Positions 18,759 through 28,494 of a stretch of DNA of 64,000 bases are shown piece after piece. Every line of letters starts with the position of its first letter. Positions within the stretch are counted from its first letter, which is position 1. A model generated the notes under the pieces. It ran no database searches and was not told the origin of the DNA. It worked only from the letters and a program-made list of their open reading frames with translations. Source of the DNA: Deinococcus humi (lineage in GTDB: Bacteria; Deinococcota; Deinococci; Deinococcales; Deinococcaceae); NCBI RefSeq assembly GCF_014201875.1, contig NZ_JACHFL010000007.1, forward strand, positions 1 to 64,000, written 5' to 3'. The position numbers and the translations under genes are program-made.

Positions 18759-19382
18759 GTCAACGCACCCGTTCTGGCGTTTGCAGATCTCCTCGTGAAG
18801 GCCACAGGCCAGGGGACCGCGCGTGCCCGCGTGGAACTCGGCGCTTGGGCCCGTGCGGCTCACGAATCCAGGCGTGGCCATCGGGCCCGTGTCAGTGCCT
18901 CGGACCCGATGGCGATTTTGAGGCATGAAACGCGGCCGGGTGACGTCTGACGCCGTATACGCCTCCCAAACTCCAAAACGGTCGTCAGGAAGCTGGCCAA
19001 AGTTGGACCGCGAGCACCTGTCCACGAGCGGCGAGAGCTTCGTCACTTCCGCGCACGGTCTGATCGAAGCCGCCATGCTCGTGTCTCCGAATAGGCGCGG
19101 AAGCCGCCCACCGGGTGTGTGACGCTCGGGTTCCAGGCGAGTGTGCAGACTCACCACGAACGGCTGAGCGGCCTTCCAGCCTATATGTAAGGCTAAGACA
19201 GAGCGCTCAAGGCCATCACGTCCGCCTCAATGCTGCGCCGCCAGCCGCAGCCACAAGGCGGCTACGCGTGGGTTTTCTTCCATGCGACGCGCCTGGGCGA
19301 AACTTGTGGATTGGTTCCCGGGGGACTTCCAGCGCGCGCATTGTGGACGCGCGGCCCCCAGGTCGAACAGAAGCGTGGACGA
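18759..19382. other. Gap without a convincing gene
   Basis: No supported gene in about 620 bases; only short antisense frames. Confidence 0.4.
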
Positions 19383-22300
19383 TCAACCGGGCACGCTTCG
19401 GGGCAGGCCTGGCAGGGCGCCCAGCAAGCTCCGCACACGCCCATGCGTTGGGTGATCCTGCAGGAAGGCCTGCCGATGCTCTTCGGGCACGCGGTTCACG
19501 GCCTCCTCTATCCAAGCGGCCGCGGCGATCAGGGGTGCTGCCGCGTTCGGGTCGCAGAGGGCACTGAGCACCCGGTGATGTGCCAGCAGAGGCCGCGCAT
19601 AATCTTCGCGCGAGGCATGTTCAGGCAGTCGCTGAACCGCCGAGGTGCTGTGTGGAAGGGCTGCATGGGCGCCCTCCTGCTCAAGCAGGCGTTCGGCCAG
19701 TATGGTGAGCGCGAGTGTCAGGAGATCCGCGTGGTCGTGCCGACGCGCCAGTTCCACGCCCTTGCGTGCCAGCTCCACAGCGTCGGACCCTCCCAGCTCG
19801 GCGCGTGCGAGCAGGAGACGGCCGCGCGAGTAGGTCAAGTTGGTGTGATCGAGCGCTTTGGAAGCCCGTGCAAAACACGCCCGGGCCTGCTCGACGTTTC
19901 CCGCATGGGCGGCCAGCAGCCCTTTGAACAACCAGGGAACTTGCTGCCCCGGATCGGTTGAGTTGGGCTCCGCGAGCGCCGTGTCGAGGGAAGCCTCACA
20001 TGCATCGAAGGCACCGAGTGCCCAGTACACGTCGGCGAACGCGCGGTGCAGGGGTCCGGTGGGTTCGCCTGAGCCACGTGCGAGGTCAAGTGCATGCATG
20101 AGCGCCTCAAGGGCCGCCCCGTACGCGCGCAGCCGCGTGAGCAGCGTTCCCTGCCGCACCCTGTTCACGGTACGCAGCGAGGGCGAGACCGCGTCATGGG
20201 CCAGGCGCTCGTCAAGCCCACAGCGCAGCGTCAGCGCACGGTCGAAGTGCTGGACGGTCTCGAAGTAACTGGCGAGGCTGTGGGTGGTCCAGGCCGCCTG
20301 GTACGACGCGCCCTCCGCTTCAAAGGCGGAGAGGGCGCGCTCAAGGAGTGGCCCTGCAAGCGCGTGTTGCTCAACGCGCATTAAAGCGAACGCGACGGCG
20401 AGCACACCCTGTGCGCGTGGCTCGGCGGGCAGCGCATCGTGCGCAGTCAAGACTTGTTCGGTGAGTTCAAGCGTCTCGTCGGTCTTGAACTGCGATGCCC
20501 GCGCGAGCATCAGTTCACGCAGCAGGGTGGCGCGCACGTGCCTATCCCCAGGTCCGTCGTCGAAAAGGCGCAGTCCGGCAAGCGCAGCCTCTTCGGCCTG
20601 TGGACCCTGATGGTGGGCATTGAGGCGGGTGGCGCTCACGGCGAGGGCACGCGCACGTTGTGCGTTTGTACGCGCAGCGTCAGACAGGCGCCGTGCAAGG
20701 TCCTCGACAAGGGCGATATGCTCGAAGCGCCACGTGCCTTCCAGGGCGGTCGCGCGCGCGTTAAACGCAGCGTCTGTCTCATCGAGCGCGTCGTAGGCGC
20801 GAGCCGCTTCCTCGAAGAAGCCCACGGCCTCACGTGACCGCAACGCCGCCAGGGCCTCACGTGCCGCGCGAAGATACGCCAGTGCCGCTTCTTTCAGGTC
20901 TCCGCCAAGCTGCCAGTGATGGGCGACGCGCGCGGCGCTCTCCGCCTGACGGCTCAGGACACGCGCCGCGCTGCGATGAAGCAGGCGGCCGACGGCTGCC
21001 GGAAGACCACGCTGCACCGACTCGAAGATCAAATCGTGTGCGAATCGCTCACCCGACATGATCTGCGCGGCTTCCAGTTCTTCCCAGTATTCGGCGACAG
21101 ACAGGAGCGGCGCATTTAGCACATCCGCCACCAGTTCGAGGTGAACGTCGCGTTGCAGCACGCTCGCCGCGCGCGCAACCTGCAGGGCGCCCGGCGACAG
21201 GCGTGACAGGCGGCGCTCGATGATCTGCCCCACTTTTTCTGGAATCGGCAAGGTGCCGACCTCACGCGTCAGGTCTACGCGCGCTTCAAGCAGGTGCCGC
21301 ACCATCTCCAGCAGAAACAGGGGATTGCCACCTGCAAAGTGCACGACGCGCTTTTCCAGCGAGGCAGGGACATCCACTTGCTGCAGCAGCGCGATTGCCT
21401 CGGCCACTCTCAGCGGTTTAAGGGCGATCCGGGAGGTACGTCCAGCGTCTTCAAGGCGTTGTACGTGAGCCCTCAATGCCTCCGGAAGTTCTCCGCTGCG
21501 CACCGTACAGGCCAGGCGCGGCAGGTCCTCACGCTCGACCGGTGAGAGGGACGCAAACAGGATGAAGACCGCGTCCAAGGAAGCGGCATCGGCAAAATGC
21601 AGGTCCTCAAGCACCACGAGCCTCACGTCACGCGTCACCTGGTCAAACAGAGCGCGAATGGCGGCGTGCAGGTGGGCCTCCATGGGCTCGAGGTCCTCTA
21701 TTTCGTCGGGAAACACGTCCGGCACCATTCGCCCAAGGGCCCGGCGCGCCCATCCCTCGAGATGCACCGCTGGCTGCGCGCGACACCACGCACGCAGCGC
21801 GCGCCCAAGCGTCGCATACGGGACAAGGCTGTCTCCCGGACGGGCTTCCATCCACGCCGTGCGTCCCCTACCGGCTGCAAACTCCTGGATGAGGCGCGAT
21901 TTGCCCACACCGGCCTCACCGCTCAGCAGCACGACGAGCCCGTCGTGCCACGCGCGGTCCAGGCGTCTGAGCGCGTCATCGCGGCCAACGAAGGTGGGCG
22001 GACGCAGCACGGCGAGCGGAAGGCGCGGCGGCGCTTCCACGGCGCGTTCGACGAGCGCACCCCGATCGATTTCACCCGCAAGTCGCAATGTCTCGGGCAT
22101 GGGTTCGAGTCCGAGCTCACGTGCGAGAAGTTGCCGACAACGCTCGTAGGCGCGCAGCGCGGCGGGGCGATCACCGTGCAGATAGTACAGACGCATCAGC
22201 CGCCGGTAACCCTCCTCGGACAGCACGTCAAGAGCGACCAGTTGCTCCGTGACGTGAATCGCGTCAAGCAACTGTCCTGCCTCTTCGTGGGCCTCTGAAG

Positions 22301-22757
22301 CGCGCAGAAGTTGGGTCACCCGTGCCGCGTGGAAGCGCTCGCGCCATGCGAGCAGCCATTCCTCGATGTGCGGCGCGTCATCGAAGTTCACGCCTTTCAG
22401 GAAGATTCCGACGGGCACACTGTCAGCATTGTCGGTGAATGTGCCCTCATGCTGCCACGCGCCCAGGTCCGTGGTGACCACGCTTCCGAGTGCCAGGGTT
22501 TCCTGACCGACGACGAGCGCCGCCTCGTACGTTTTCGTGATCCGGCGCAGCAGATGCACGAGATTGTTTCTCGCTGCACTCGTCACGGTGTCTGGCCATA
22601 ACAGCGCCGCGATGTGCGCTCGCGACGTCGGGCCTTCGACTGCGAGGTACGCCAGCAACGCGAGCGTCTTTCGCTCACAGCGCGCCTCTGATCCGCCCAG
22701 CCTGCGCAAGCCCGGCGTGCCAAAGAGTGTGAGCTGCCAGGTCGGAGATGCGCTCAT
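19383..22757 (-). CDS. BTAD (SARP-like) transcriptional regulator with AAA ATPase and TPR region, paralog 2
   Basis: 1124 residues from ATG 22757, where the SARP domain begins cleanly (MSASPTWQLTLFGTPG) just as in the paralogs; the longer frame to 22961 adds 68 residues without similarity. The winged helix spans 1-95 with ALLWPDTVTSAARNNLVHLL (51-70), BTAD about 96-232, Walker A GEAGVGKS at 280-287, Walker B-like VVLEDLHFADAAS, and a long TPR-like C-terminal half. There is no ribosome site, but TACGAT lies eight bases upstream (22771-22766), so the message may be leaderless. It is probably an ATP-dependent activator with an unknown inducer. No adjacent structural gene is obviously linked. Confidence 0.9.
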   Translation of the reverse strand: MSASPTWQLTLFGTPGLRRLGGSEARCERKTLALLAYLAVEGPTSRAHIAALLWPDTVTSAARNNLVHLLRRITKTYEAALVVGQETLALGSVVTTDLGAWQHEGTFTDNADSVPVGIFLKGVNFDDAPHIEEWLLAWRERFHAARVTQLLRASEAHEEAGQLLDAIHVTEQLVALDVLSEEGYRRLMRLYYLHGDRPAALRAYERCRQLLARELGLEPMPETLRLAGEIDRGALVERAVEAPPRLPLAVLRPPTFVGRDDALRRLDRAWHDGLVVLLSGEAGVGKSRLIQEFAAGRGRTAWMEARPGDSLVPYATLGRALRAWCRAQPAVHLEGWARRALGRMVPDVFPDEIEDLEPMEAHLHAAIRALFDQVTRDVRLVVLEDLHFADAASLDAVFILFASLSPVEREDLPRLACTVRSGELPEALRAHVQRLEDAGRTSRIALKPLRVAEAIALLQQVDVPASLEKRVVHFAGGNPLFLLEMVRHLLEARVDLTREVGTLPIPEKVGQIIERRLSRLSPGALQVARAASVLQRDVHLELVADVLNAPLLSVAEYWEELEAAQIMSGERFAHDLIFESVQRGLPAAVGRLLHRSAARVLSRQAESAARVAHHWQLGGDLKEAALAYLRAAREALAALRSREAVGFFEEAARAYDALDETDAAFNARATALEGTWRFEHIALVEDLARRLSDAARTNAQRARALAVSATRLNAHHQGPQAEEAALAGLRLFDDGPGDRHVRATLLRELMLARASQFKTDETLELTEQVLTAHDALPAEPRAQGVLAVAFALMRVEQHALAGPLLERALSAFEAEGASYQAAWTTHSLASYFETVQHFDRALTLRCGLDERLAHDAVSPSLRTVNRVRQGTLLTRLRAYGAALEALMHALDLARGSGEPTGPLHRAFADVYWALGAFDACEASLDTALAEPNSTDPGQQVPWLFKGLLAAHAGNVEQARACFARASKALDHTNLTYSRGRLLLARAELGGSDAVELARKGVELARRHDHADLLTLALTILAERLLEQEGAHAALPHSTSAVQRLPEHASREDYARPLLAHHRVLSALCDPNAAAPLIAAAAWIEEAVNRVPEEHRQAFLQDHPTHGRVRSLLGALPGLPRSVPG

Positions 22758-22765
22758 CGCATTGC

Positions 22766-22771
22766 ATCGTA
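22766..22771 (-). promoter_or_regulatory. -10 box of a probable leaderless promoter (BTAD paralog 2)
   Basis: TACGAT on the minus strand, eight bases before the ATG at 22757. No Shine-Dalgarno sequence is present. Confidence 0.45.
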
Positions 22772-23534
22772 GCAAAGTGCGTTCTGGCGCACGGGTAAAC
22801 CGTGACAGAACGCCTGGGGACCTGAATGCCATGCCGCTGTGGACATCAGCATGAAGCTGCTGGCGTGGTCGGGAAAGCCACAGAAGACCCGCCAGGCGTG
22901 GAAAATGGTCCGATGACCTCACCACCCTGGCCGTTAACGTCCGGCAAGGTCTGGAGAGCAATAAATTGCATGAGGTGCCCGAGGCCTCAAACTTCCTGCT
23001 GCTTCTGGCGAATGTAGAGTGCAGGAGTGTTGTCGACGCGACACAGACTGCTGAGATGCCTGCTCAGCTGGTCACCGTTTTTCCGCCGTGCTGTTCCGGA
23101 ACGTCAAGACCAGACTCCCCGCGCCTCAATAATGAGCAGACGATATGGCCGTTATCGAGCAAAACATGACCAACATGGAGGGAGCACAGTGTGTCTGATG
23201 GACCTGAAAATCGCGGCCTGCCTAACTCCTCGCCCTGCACCGGGGGTAGGGGAGAGGCAGGGCACCGCGCAGGCCGCCAATGGCCGCAGCAAGATGCTGG
23301 GCGCCCGGGTACCGCCGGCGCTTCACGGGGAGTGGCAGGTCCAGGTGTCTCGCCCCCAGGACCGATCTCCGAGTCTGATCACCCTGGACGCCGTCCCGGC
23401 ACTTGTGCACCCGCCGCGTGATGAGAACGTCTGGGTCAACTCCACCCTGGGTCTAGCCCAGAAGGCGCGACCTTGAGAACCTGGGAATTTTACGAGCGCT
23501 GTCCTGTACGGCCTGCACTCCTTGGGCTCAGCCG
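22772..23534. other. Gap without a convincing gene
   Basis: A 149-codon frame at 23027-23476 and an antisense frame overlap here, but neither shows a domain or a good start. Not called. Confidence 0.35.
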
Positions 23535-24206
23535 GTGACCGCCACAGACCGACTTGTGCAACAAGTGTGCGGCACGCCCGGTCATCCGCTGGCGCCTCCG
23601 CTCAGGGCCTGGTGTGCCGAGTCGCGACCCTTCCTGGCCTTCGCCGAGGCGAACGTCTCCAAACTTCGCAAGAAGGTCCGTGAGGCGGTGGCAGAGGGCC
23701 AGCAGGCCGATCTGCGCGCGGAACTGCTGGTCGCGGCTTGGCTGCTGCGCTCCGGCAGCGGCGTCCTGACCTATGAGCCCCTTAAGGCGGGGGGTGGCCG
23801 TGGGCCAGACTTCGCCCTGAGACTGACAAATGGAAGTGATGTGTATGCCGAGGTGGCCCGGCTGCGCGGCGGTGACCTGCCGCCAGTGGACAGGCTGGCG
23901 CGGGTCCTCTCGGAGAAGGCTGGGCAGCTACCGCCGGGGGCGCCTTGCGTCCTGGCTGCCGTGCTGCCCACCGCTGTCCCTGCCACTGAGCTTTTGCCCG
24001 TCGTGTTGCGACGGCTGGCCCGAGCGGCACAGGGGGAGGCGCTGCCCGGCGTCCCACCCGAGAAGGCCCGCGCTTTCGAGCGGGTGCGCACCCGCCTCAG
24101 CGGGGTGGTGCTGTTCGGCGCGGGCGAACCTCCAGACGTGACGCTGTGGGTCCACCAGGGCGCGGCCCACCCGCTCTCACCCGCAGCGCTCCGCGCTTTA
24201 CGATGA
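23535..24206 (+). CDS. Hypothetical protein, 223 aa, possibly frameshifted at its end
   Basis: Starts at a GTG at 23535 without a clear ribosome site, so the true start is uncertain. The middle contains GRGPDFAL … VYAEVARLR, a spacing (PD, then ExxR) that recalls PD-(D/E)xK nuclease folds; this is only a weak resemblance. Directly at its stop, the +1 frame continues with a coding-like stretch (YDEREWLLSTSQERAEQDAA … LREELRNLTLYWVASEDG) to a stop at 24319-24321, suggesting the natural protein is about 38 residues longer and that one base was gained or lost near 24200. Confidence 0.55.
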   Translation: MTATDRLVQQVCGTPGHPLAPPLRAWCAESRPFLAFAEANVSKLRKKVREAVAEGQQADLRAELLVAAWLLRSGSGVLTYEPLKAGGGRGPDFALRLTNGSDVYAEVARLRGGDLPPVDRLARVLSEKAGQLPPGAPCVLAAVLPTAVPATELLPVVLRRLARAAQGEALPGVPPEKARAFERVRTRLSGVVLFGAGEPPDVTLWVHQGAAHPLSPAALRALR

Positions 24207-24536
24207 ACGGGAATGGCTGCTCTCAACAAGCCAGGAAAGGGCTGAACAGGACGCAGCCGCCCAGCTCAGAGAAGAGCTGCGCAACCTCACGCTTTATTGG
24301 GTTGCGTCTGAGGATGGATAGAGAATGGCAGGTCTACCGGGTAGAGCTCAATCCAGAGGAGAGGAGGCAGCGGGGAGCGGAGGCGTGTCCCCGCGCTGTG
24401 CGGCATGGAATAGGCGTACGTTTCGCGAATAGACGATGAATGACCGTATCCGCACTGACGTGTGCCTCGTCGCCCAGAATCATTAGCCAGCGCCCGCCCA
24501 GCGCCGGCTCCTTGTCCCTGATCGCGCGCTCAGAAC
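24207..24536 (+). other. Gap; first part probably the out-of-frame 3' end of the preceding gene
   Basis: Bases to 24321 read as a helical, charged C-terminal extension in the +1 frame of the upstream gene. Nothing is supported in the remainder. Confidence 0.35.
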
Positions 24537-24959
24537 TTAGCCTTCCTCCAGCACGACCTCAATCTCCACCTCGGCATTCAGACTGGCCCCCACGGTGCAG
24601 TATTTTTCGTGACTCAGGTGTGCGGCCTTCTCCACGTCTTCTTGTGTGATGCCCTCGCCGGAAACGACGTGACGCATCAGGTAGTGGTAGTACCGGGGAG
24701 GCTGATGCTCGCCGTCGCGCAGTCCAGTGAGTTCCACACGGTACTTCTGAACAGGTGTGCGGCGTTTGCGCAAGATCTCCACCACGTCGCTCATGCTGCA
24801 GGCAGCCAGGGCGGCGAAGACAGCGTCCATCGGCCCGACGCCCAGGGGGTGATCTGGCGTCATGTCAATGATGATCTGCTGTCCGGCGGTGTTGTGCGCC
24901 GTGTAGCGCTGCTGTCCGGCGTGATGAATGGTCATGGACTTCTGGGTGGGCTGGGTCAT
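24537..24959 (-). CDS. OsmC-family peroxidase/redox protein
   Basis: 140 residues, the usual OsmC/Ohr size. The two catalytic cysteines are visible: Cys54 in LAACSMSDVVEILRKRR and Cys121 in EKYCTVGASL, with the conserved PMDAVFAALAACS context. OsmC proteins reduce organic hydroperoxides with thiol reductants. The start overlaps the stop of the dppC-like permease gene (ATGA, 24959-24956), so it is translated from the ABC importer operon, a notable linkage of peptide/thiol import with peroxide defence. Confidence 0.93.
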   Translation of the reverse strand: MTQPTQKSMTIHHAGQQRYTAHNTAGQQIIIDMTPDHPLGVGPMDAVFAALAACSMSDVVEILRKRRTPVQKYRVELTGLRDGEHQPPRYYHYLMRHVVSGEGITQEDVEKAAHLSHEKYCTVGASLNAEVEIEVVLEEG

Positions 24960-25852
24960 TTCTGTATTTTCCTCAGGCGAGTGCGGGGATCAAGGGCGTC
25001 GCGCAGGCCGTCGCCGATCAGGTTGAAGCTCAGCACGGTCAGGGCAATCATGATGCCGGGAAAGACGGTCAGCCACCACGCTCCCGGCAGATAACGCCGG
25101 GCGCTGCTGAGCATCTCGCCCCAATCGCTGGTCGGCGGCTGCACGCCAAGGCCCAGGAAGCTCAACCCGGCTGTACTGAGGATGGCGCTTCCAACGCTGA
25201 TGGTGGCCTGCACGACCAGGGGACTGGTCATGCTGGGAAGCAGGTGACGGAAGATGATGCGGGTGTGACCGGCACCAAGTGCTCCGGCAGCCTCGACGAA
25301 ATCGTTGGTCTTGACGTTGATCACCTCGGCCCGGCTCAGCCGCGCGAAGACCGGGATCATGCCGACGCCAATGGCAACCACGGCGTTGGTGAAGCCGGGG
25401 CCAAGCGTCCCGATAATCGCCAGCGCCAGCAGCAGACCTGGGAACGCCAACAGGATGTCCATCAGCCGCATGAACAGGCGGTCTGTGGTCTTGCCGAAGT
25501 ACCCGGCCAGGATGCCGATGGTGGTTCCGACAGTCAGCCCCAGCACCACCGGCAGGATGCCGGCCAGCAGAGATACCCGCGCGCCGTACAGCACCCGGGT
25601 CAGCACACTGCGCCCGAAAGCGTCGGTCCCGAAGGGGTGCTGCGCGCTGGGAGGTTTCAGGCGGTCCAGCCAGTTCTGGGCATTCGGCGCGTCCGGCGCG
25701 AGGATCGGAGCCAGCAGCGCAGCCAGGATCAGCAAGGTCAGTAGGCCCACGCCGAACCGAGCCGCCGGACGCGACAACAGACGGCCCCAGAAGCCCTGGT
25801 TGCCCAACGGACGTGCGGTCTGTCCAGGTGCAGCGGCCACGACCTCAGCCAT
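24956..25852 (-). CDS. ABC transporter permease, DppC/OppC/GsiD type
   Basis: 298 residues. About six membrane segments, an N-terminal conserved block, and the EAA motif around EAAGALGAGHTRIIFRHLLP that docks on the ATPase. The N-terminal HPFGTDAFGRSVLTRVLYGAR signature is typical of the DppC subfamily. With the DppB-like permease it forms the channel of a peptide/nickel/glutathione-type importer. Its start overlaps the end of the upstream permease by eight bases. Confidence 0.93.
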   Translation of the reverse strand: MAEVVAAAPGQTARPLGNQGFWGRLLSRPAARFGVGLLTLLILAALLAPILAPDAPNAQNWLDRLKPPSAQHPFGTDAFGRSVLTRVLYGARVSLLAGILPVVLGLTVGTTIGILAGYFGKTTDRLFMRLMDILLAFPGLLLALAIIGTLGPGFTNAVVAIGVGMIPVFARLSRAEVINVKTNDFVEAAGALGAGHTRIIFRHLLPSMTSPLVVQATISVGSAILSTAGLSFLGLGVQPPTSDWGEMLSSARRYLPGAWWLTVFPGIMIALTVLSFNLIGDGLRDALDPRTRLRKIQK

Positions 25853-26768
25853 ACTGCACCCTGGGATTCAGCAAGCCGTACAGGAGATCCACCGTCAGAT
25901 TCACCAGCGTGAAAACAACGGCGGCGAACACGACCACGCCCTGCACCAGTGGAATGTCCCGGCTGATCACGGCGTCCAATGTAAGGCGGCCCAGACCCGG
26001 CCACGCGAAGATGGACTCAGTAATGGCCGCACCGCCCAGCAGGCTGCCAAATTCCAGGCCGATCACGGTGACCACCGGAATTAGGGCGTTACGCAGCGCG
26101 TGCCGCAGCACCTGCCGAGGCGCCAGTCCCTTGGCACGCGCGGTCCGGACATAATCCTGCGGCAGGGTCTCGAGCAGGCTGGCGCGCATCATGCGAATCT
26201 GGATGGCGAGCGTGCCGAAGGCCAGCGTCAGGGCCGGCATGACCAAATGGGCCGGGGTGCCGCTGCCGCTGGGCGGCAACCAGCGGAGTTGCAGCGCGAA
26301 CAGCAGCATGATCATGATCGCGAACCAAAAGCTGGGAATAGAGATGCCCAGCAGGGAGATCGTGGTAATGAGATGGTCCCAGCGGGTATCACGCCGGACA
26401 GCTGCGGCAATGCCCAGCGGGATGGCCACCAGGACAGACAGCCCCAGGGCGACTGCCGTGAGCTGCAAGGTGTAGGGAAAACGCTGCAGGATCTCGGTCA
26501 GGACCGGCGTTTCCGTCCTGAGCGACAGCAGCTTTCCAGTCACGAACTCCTGCAGGAAGCGCCCGTACTGCACCACCCAGGGATCGGTGAAGCCGTACGC
26601 CTCGCGCAGTTTGTCGAGTTGCTGGGCGGACATGCCCTGGGCCTCCTCGCCCAGCAGCGCCACCACCGGATCGCCTGGTACAAACTTCAACAGCAAGAAC
26701 ACCAGCACCGTGACCCCGAGCAAGACGGGAACCGTGCCCACCAACCGCCCCAGCACGTACTGAATCAT
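25845..26768 (-). CDS. ABC transporter permease, DppB/OppB/GsiC type
   Basis: 307 residues. The N-terminus MIQYVLGRLVGTVPVLLGVTVLVF and the EAA loop YVRTARAKGLAPRQVLRHALRNALIP are textbook DppB features, as is the C-terminal LNPRVQYG. It is the partner of the DppC-like permease immediately downstream. It lies 135 bases after the binding-protein gene in the same direction. Confidence 0.94.
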   Translation of the reverse strand: MIQYVLGRLVGTVPVLLGVTVLVFLLLKFVPGDPVVALLGEEAQGMSAQQLDKLREAYGFTDPWVVQYGRFLQEFVTGKLLSLRTETPVLTEILQRFPYTLQLTAVALGLSVLVAIPLGIAAAVRRDTRWDHLITTISLLGISIPSFWFAIMIMLLFALQLRWLPPSGSGTPAHLVMPALTLAFGTLAIQIRMMRASLLETLPQDYVRTARAKGLAPRQVLRHALRNALIPVVTVIGLEFGSLLGGAAITESIFAWPGLGRLTLDAVISRDIPLVQGVVVFAAVVFTLVNLTVDLLYGLLNPRVQYG

Positions 26769-26903
26769 GTGGCACTTCCGATCGGGAAAGACGAAGCGCG
26801 TTCAGAGGCAGGGCCTTGGAACGACGAATGGAATGGATAGAGAGGGGAGACAGGGGCAGCCTTTAGAAGGGGAATGTGACCCCCGCGTCGCTGCCCCGTT
26901 GCC

Positions 26904-28406
26904 CTATTTGACCGTGGCCTTGCTGAGGTCGAGATTGATCCAGGAGTAGCGCCAGTCCTCGCCCTGCAGCCGGTTGGTCTTGGCATAGGCGGTCAGGGGG
27001 TAGTACAGCGTCAGCCAGGGCATGTCCTTGTGGATCTGCTCCTGGGCATCCTGGTACAGGGCCAGCCGCTTGGGCTGATCACTGCTGCGACGGGCATCGA
27101 GCAGCAGTTTGTCTACCTTGACGTTCTTATAGAACGACCAGTTGTTAACCGGGATCTCCTTGCTGCTGAACAGGGCGTACAGCGCGTAGTCGGCATCCAG
27201 GGTCACCGTGCCCCAGCCGCTGATGAACAGTTCGGCATGATTGGGTTTCTGCATGTTGGTGCTGTAGGTCCCGTAGTCGGTGATCTGCACGGCCGCGTTG
27301 AAGCCGAGCTGCTGCAATGAGAACTGGATGGCTTCAGCCAACTGGCGGTTCTCGGCGTTCTCGTAGGTGGCGAGGGTAATCTTTGTGCCGGGCTTCACGC
27401 CCGCCTGCGCGAGCAGGGCCTTGGCTGCGTTCAGGTTGTAACTGACCCCAGGCAAGTTCTTGCCGGCGCCGTACACGGTGGGTGGAATCGGGGCAGTGGC
27501 CTTGACGGCGAGGCCCTGACGCAACACGTTCACGATCATGTCACGGTCGATGGCCTGGGAGATGGCTTGCCGGACGCGGGCGTTCTTGGTGATTCCACTC
27601 TGGGTGTTGAAGCCCAGATAGGTGGTGCCCCAGCCGAGCTTCTTGAATACGCTGAGGTTCTTGTCGGCGTCCAGTTCTTTGTAGCTCTCGGGCGGAACGG
27701 TGGTGATCAGGTCCACCCGTCCGGTCTTCAGTTCGACGACCTGGGTACTCACGTCTGGGATGATGCGGAACACCAGCTTTTGAATGCCGACCTTGCCGCC
27801 CCAATAATTAGGGTTGGCGACGAGTTCGATCTGGTTGCCGGTATTCCACTTGCTGAACTTGAATGGACCAGTGCCGACCGGGTTGCGGGCGAAATCCTTA
27901 CCGCCAGCTTTCACGGCCCCCGGAGACACGATGGCCGTGACCGGGTGCGTCAGGTGGGCCAGCAGGGGGGCAAACGGATCGGCGGTCACAAACTCGATGG
28001 TGTCATCGTCGATGACCTTGATGGTCTTGATCATGTTCAGGACGTAGCCGCCGGGGGCCTTGCTCTCCGGAGCGATCAGCCGCTCCACGCTGAATTTCAC
28101 AGCGGCGGCATTGAACGGCGTCCCATCTTGGAACTTCACGTTCTTGCGCAGCTCAAAGCGCCAGGTGGTCGCATTGATGCGTTTCCAGCTGGTGGCCAGA
28201 CGCGGTTTGATGGAGCCGTCCTCTTCCCGGGCAAGCAGACTGTCGTAGATGTGGTTGGTGATTCCGAAGGCCAGACCGCTGAAGGTCATGTTGGGATCAA
28301 GCGTGGGCGCGTCATTCGTCGTGGCGATCGTGACGGTGCCGGACTGCGCGCCGGCGAGTGAAACAGGGAATGTGAAGCAGGCCAGGGCCAGTGTCAGTCT
28401 TTTCAT
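26904..28406 (-). CDS. Peptide/glutathione-type ABC substrate-binding protein
   Basis: 500 residues from ATG 28406 (GATGGAGG ribosome site; the ATG at 28421 is not preceded by one). Signal peptide MKRLTLALACFTFPVSLAGA; mature protein of solute-binding family 5, with the signature LATSWKRINATTWRFELRKNVKFQDGTPF and GTGPFKFSKW. Overall it resembles GsiB/DppA proteins, with glutathione or oligopeptide as likely cargo; sequence alone does not decide. It is the first gene of the operon binding protein, permease, permease, osmC. No ATP-binding (DppD/DppF) genes are nearby, so an ATPase encoded elsewhere must serve it. Confidence 0.92.
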   Translation of the reverse strand: MKRLTLALACFTFPVSLAGAQSGTVTIATTNDAPTLDPNMTFSGLAFGITNHIYDSLLAREEDGSIKPRLATSWKRINATTWRFELRKNVKFQDGTPFNAAAVKFSVERLIAPESKAPGGYVLNMIKTIKVIDDDTIEFVTADPFAPLLAHLTHPVTAIVSPGAVKAGGKDFARNPVGTGPFKFSKWNTGNQIELVANPNYWGGKVGIQKLVFRIIPDVSTQVVELKTGRVDLITTVPPESYKELDADKNLSVFKKLGWGTTYLGFNTQSGITKNARVRQAISQAIDRDMIVNVLRQGLAVKATAPIPPTVYGAGKNLPGVSYNLNAAKALLAQAGVKPGTKITLATYENAENRQLAEAIQFSLQQLGFNAAVQITDYGTYSTNMQKPNHAELFISGWGTVTLDADYALYALFSSKEIPVNNWSFYKNVKVDKLLLDARRSSDQPKRLALYQDAQEQIHKDMPWLTLYYPLTAYAKTNRLQGEDWRYSWINLDLSKATVK

Positions 28407-28480
28407 GGGACGAACCTCCATCAGTAGAACGCTTTTGTCGTCGGGAACGCTGGTCCGCGTATCAAGTCAAAAACAGCCGA

Positions 28481-28494
28481 GATGACACGTCATC
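28481..28494. promoter_or_regulatory. Inverted repeat upstream of the ABC importer operon
   Basis: GATGAC and GTCATC separated by AC, 75 bases before the start of the binding-protein gene. A plausible dimeric-regulator operator; the protein is unknown. Confidence 0.45.
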
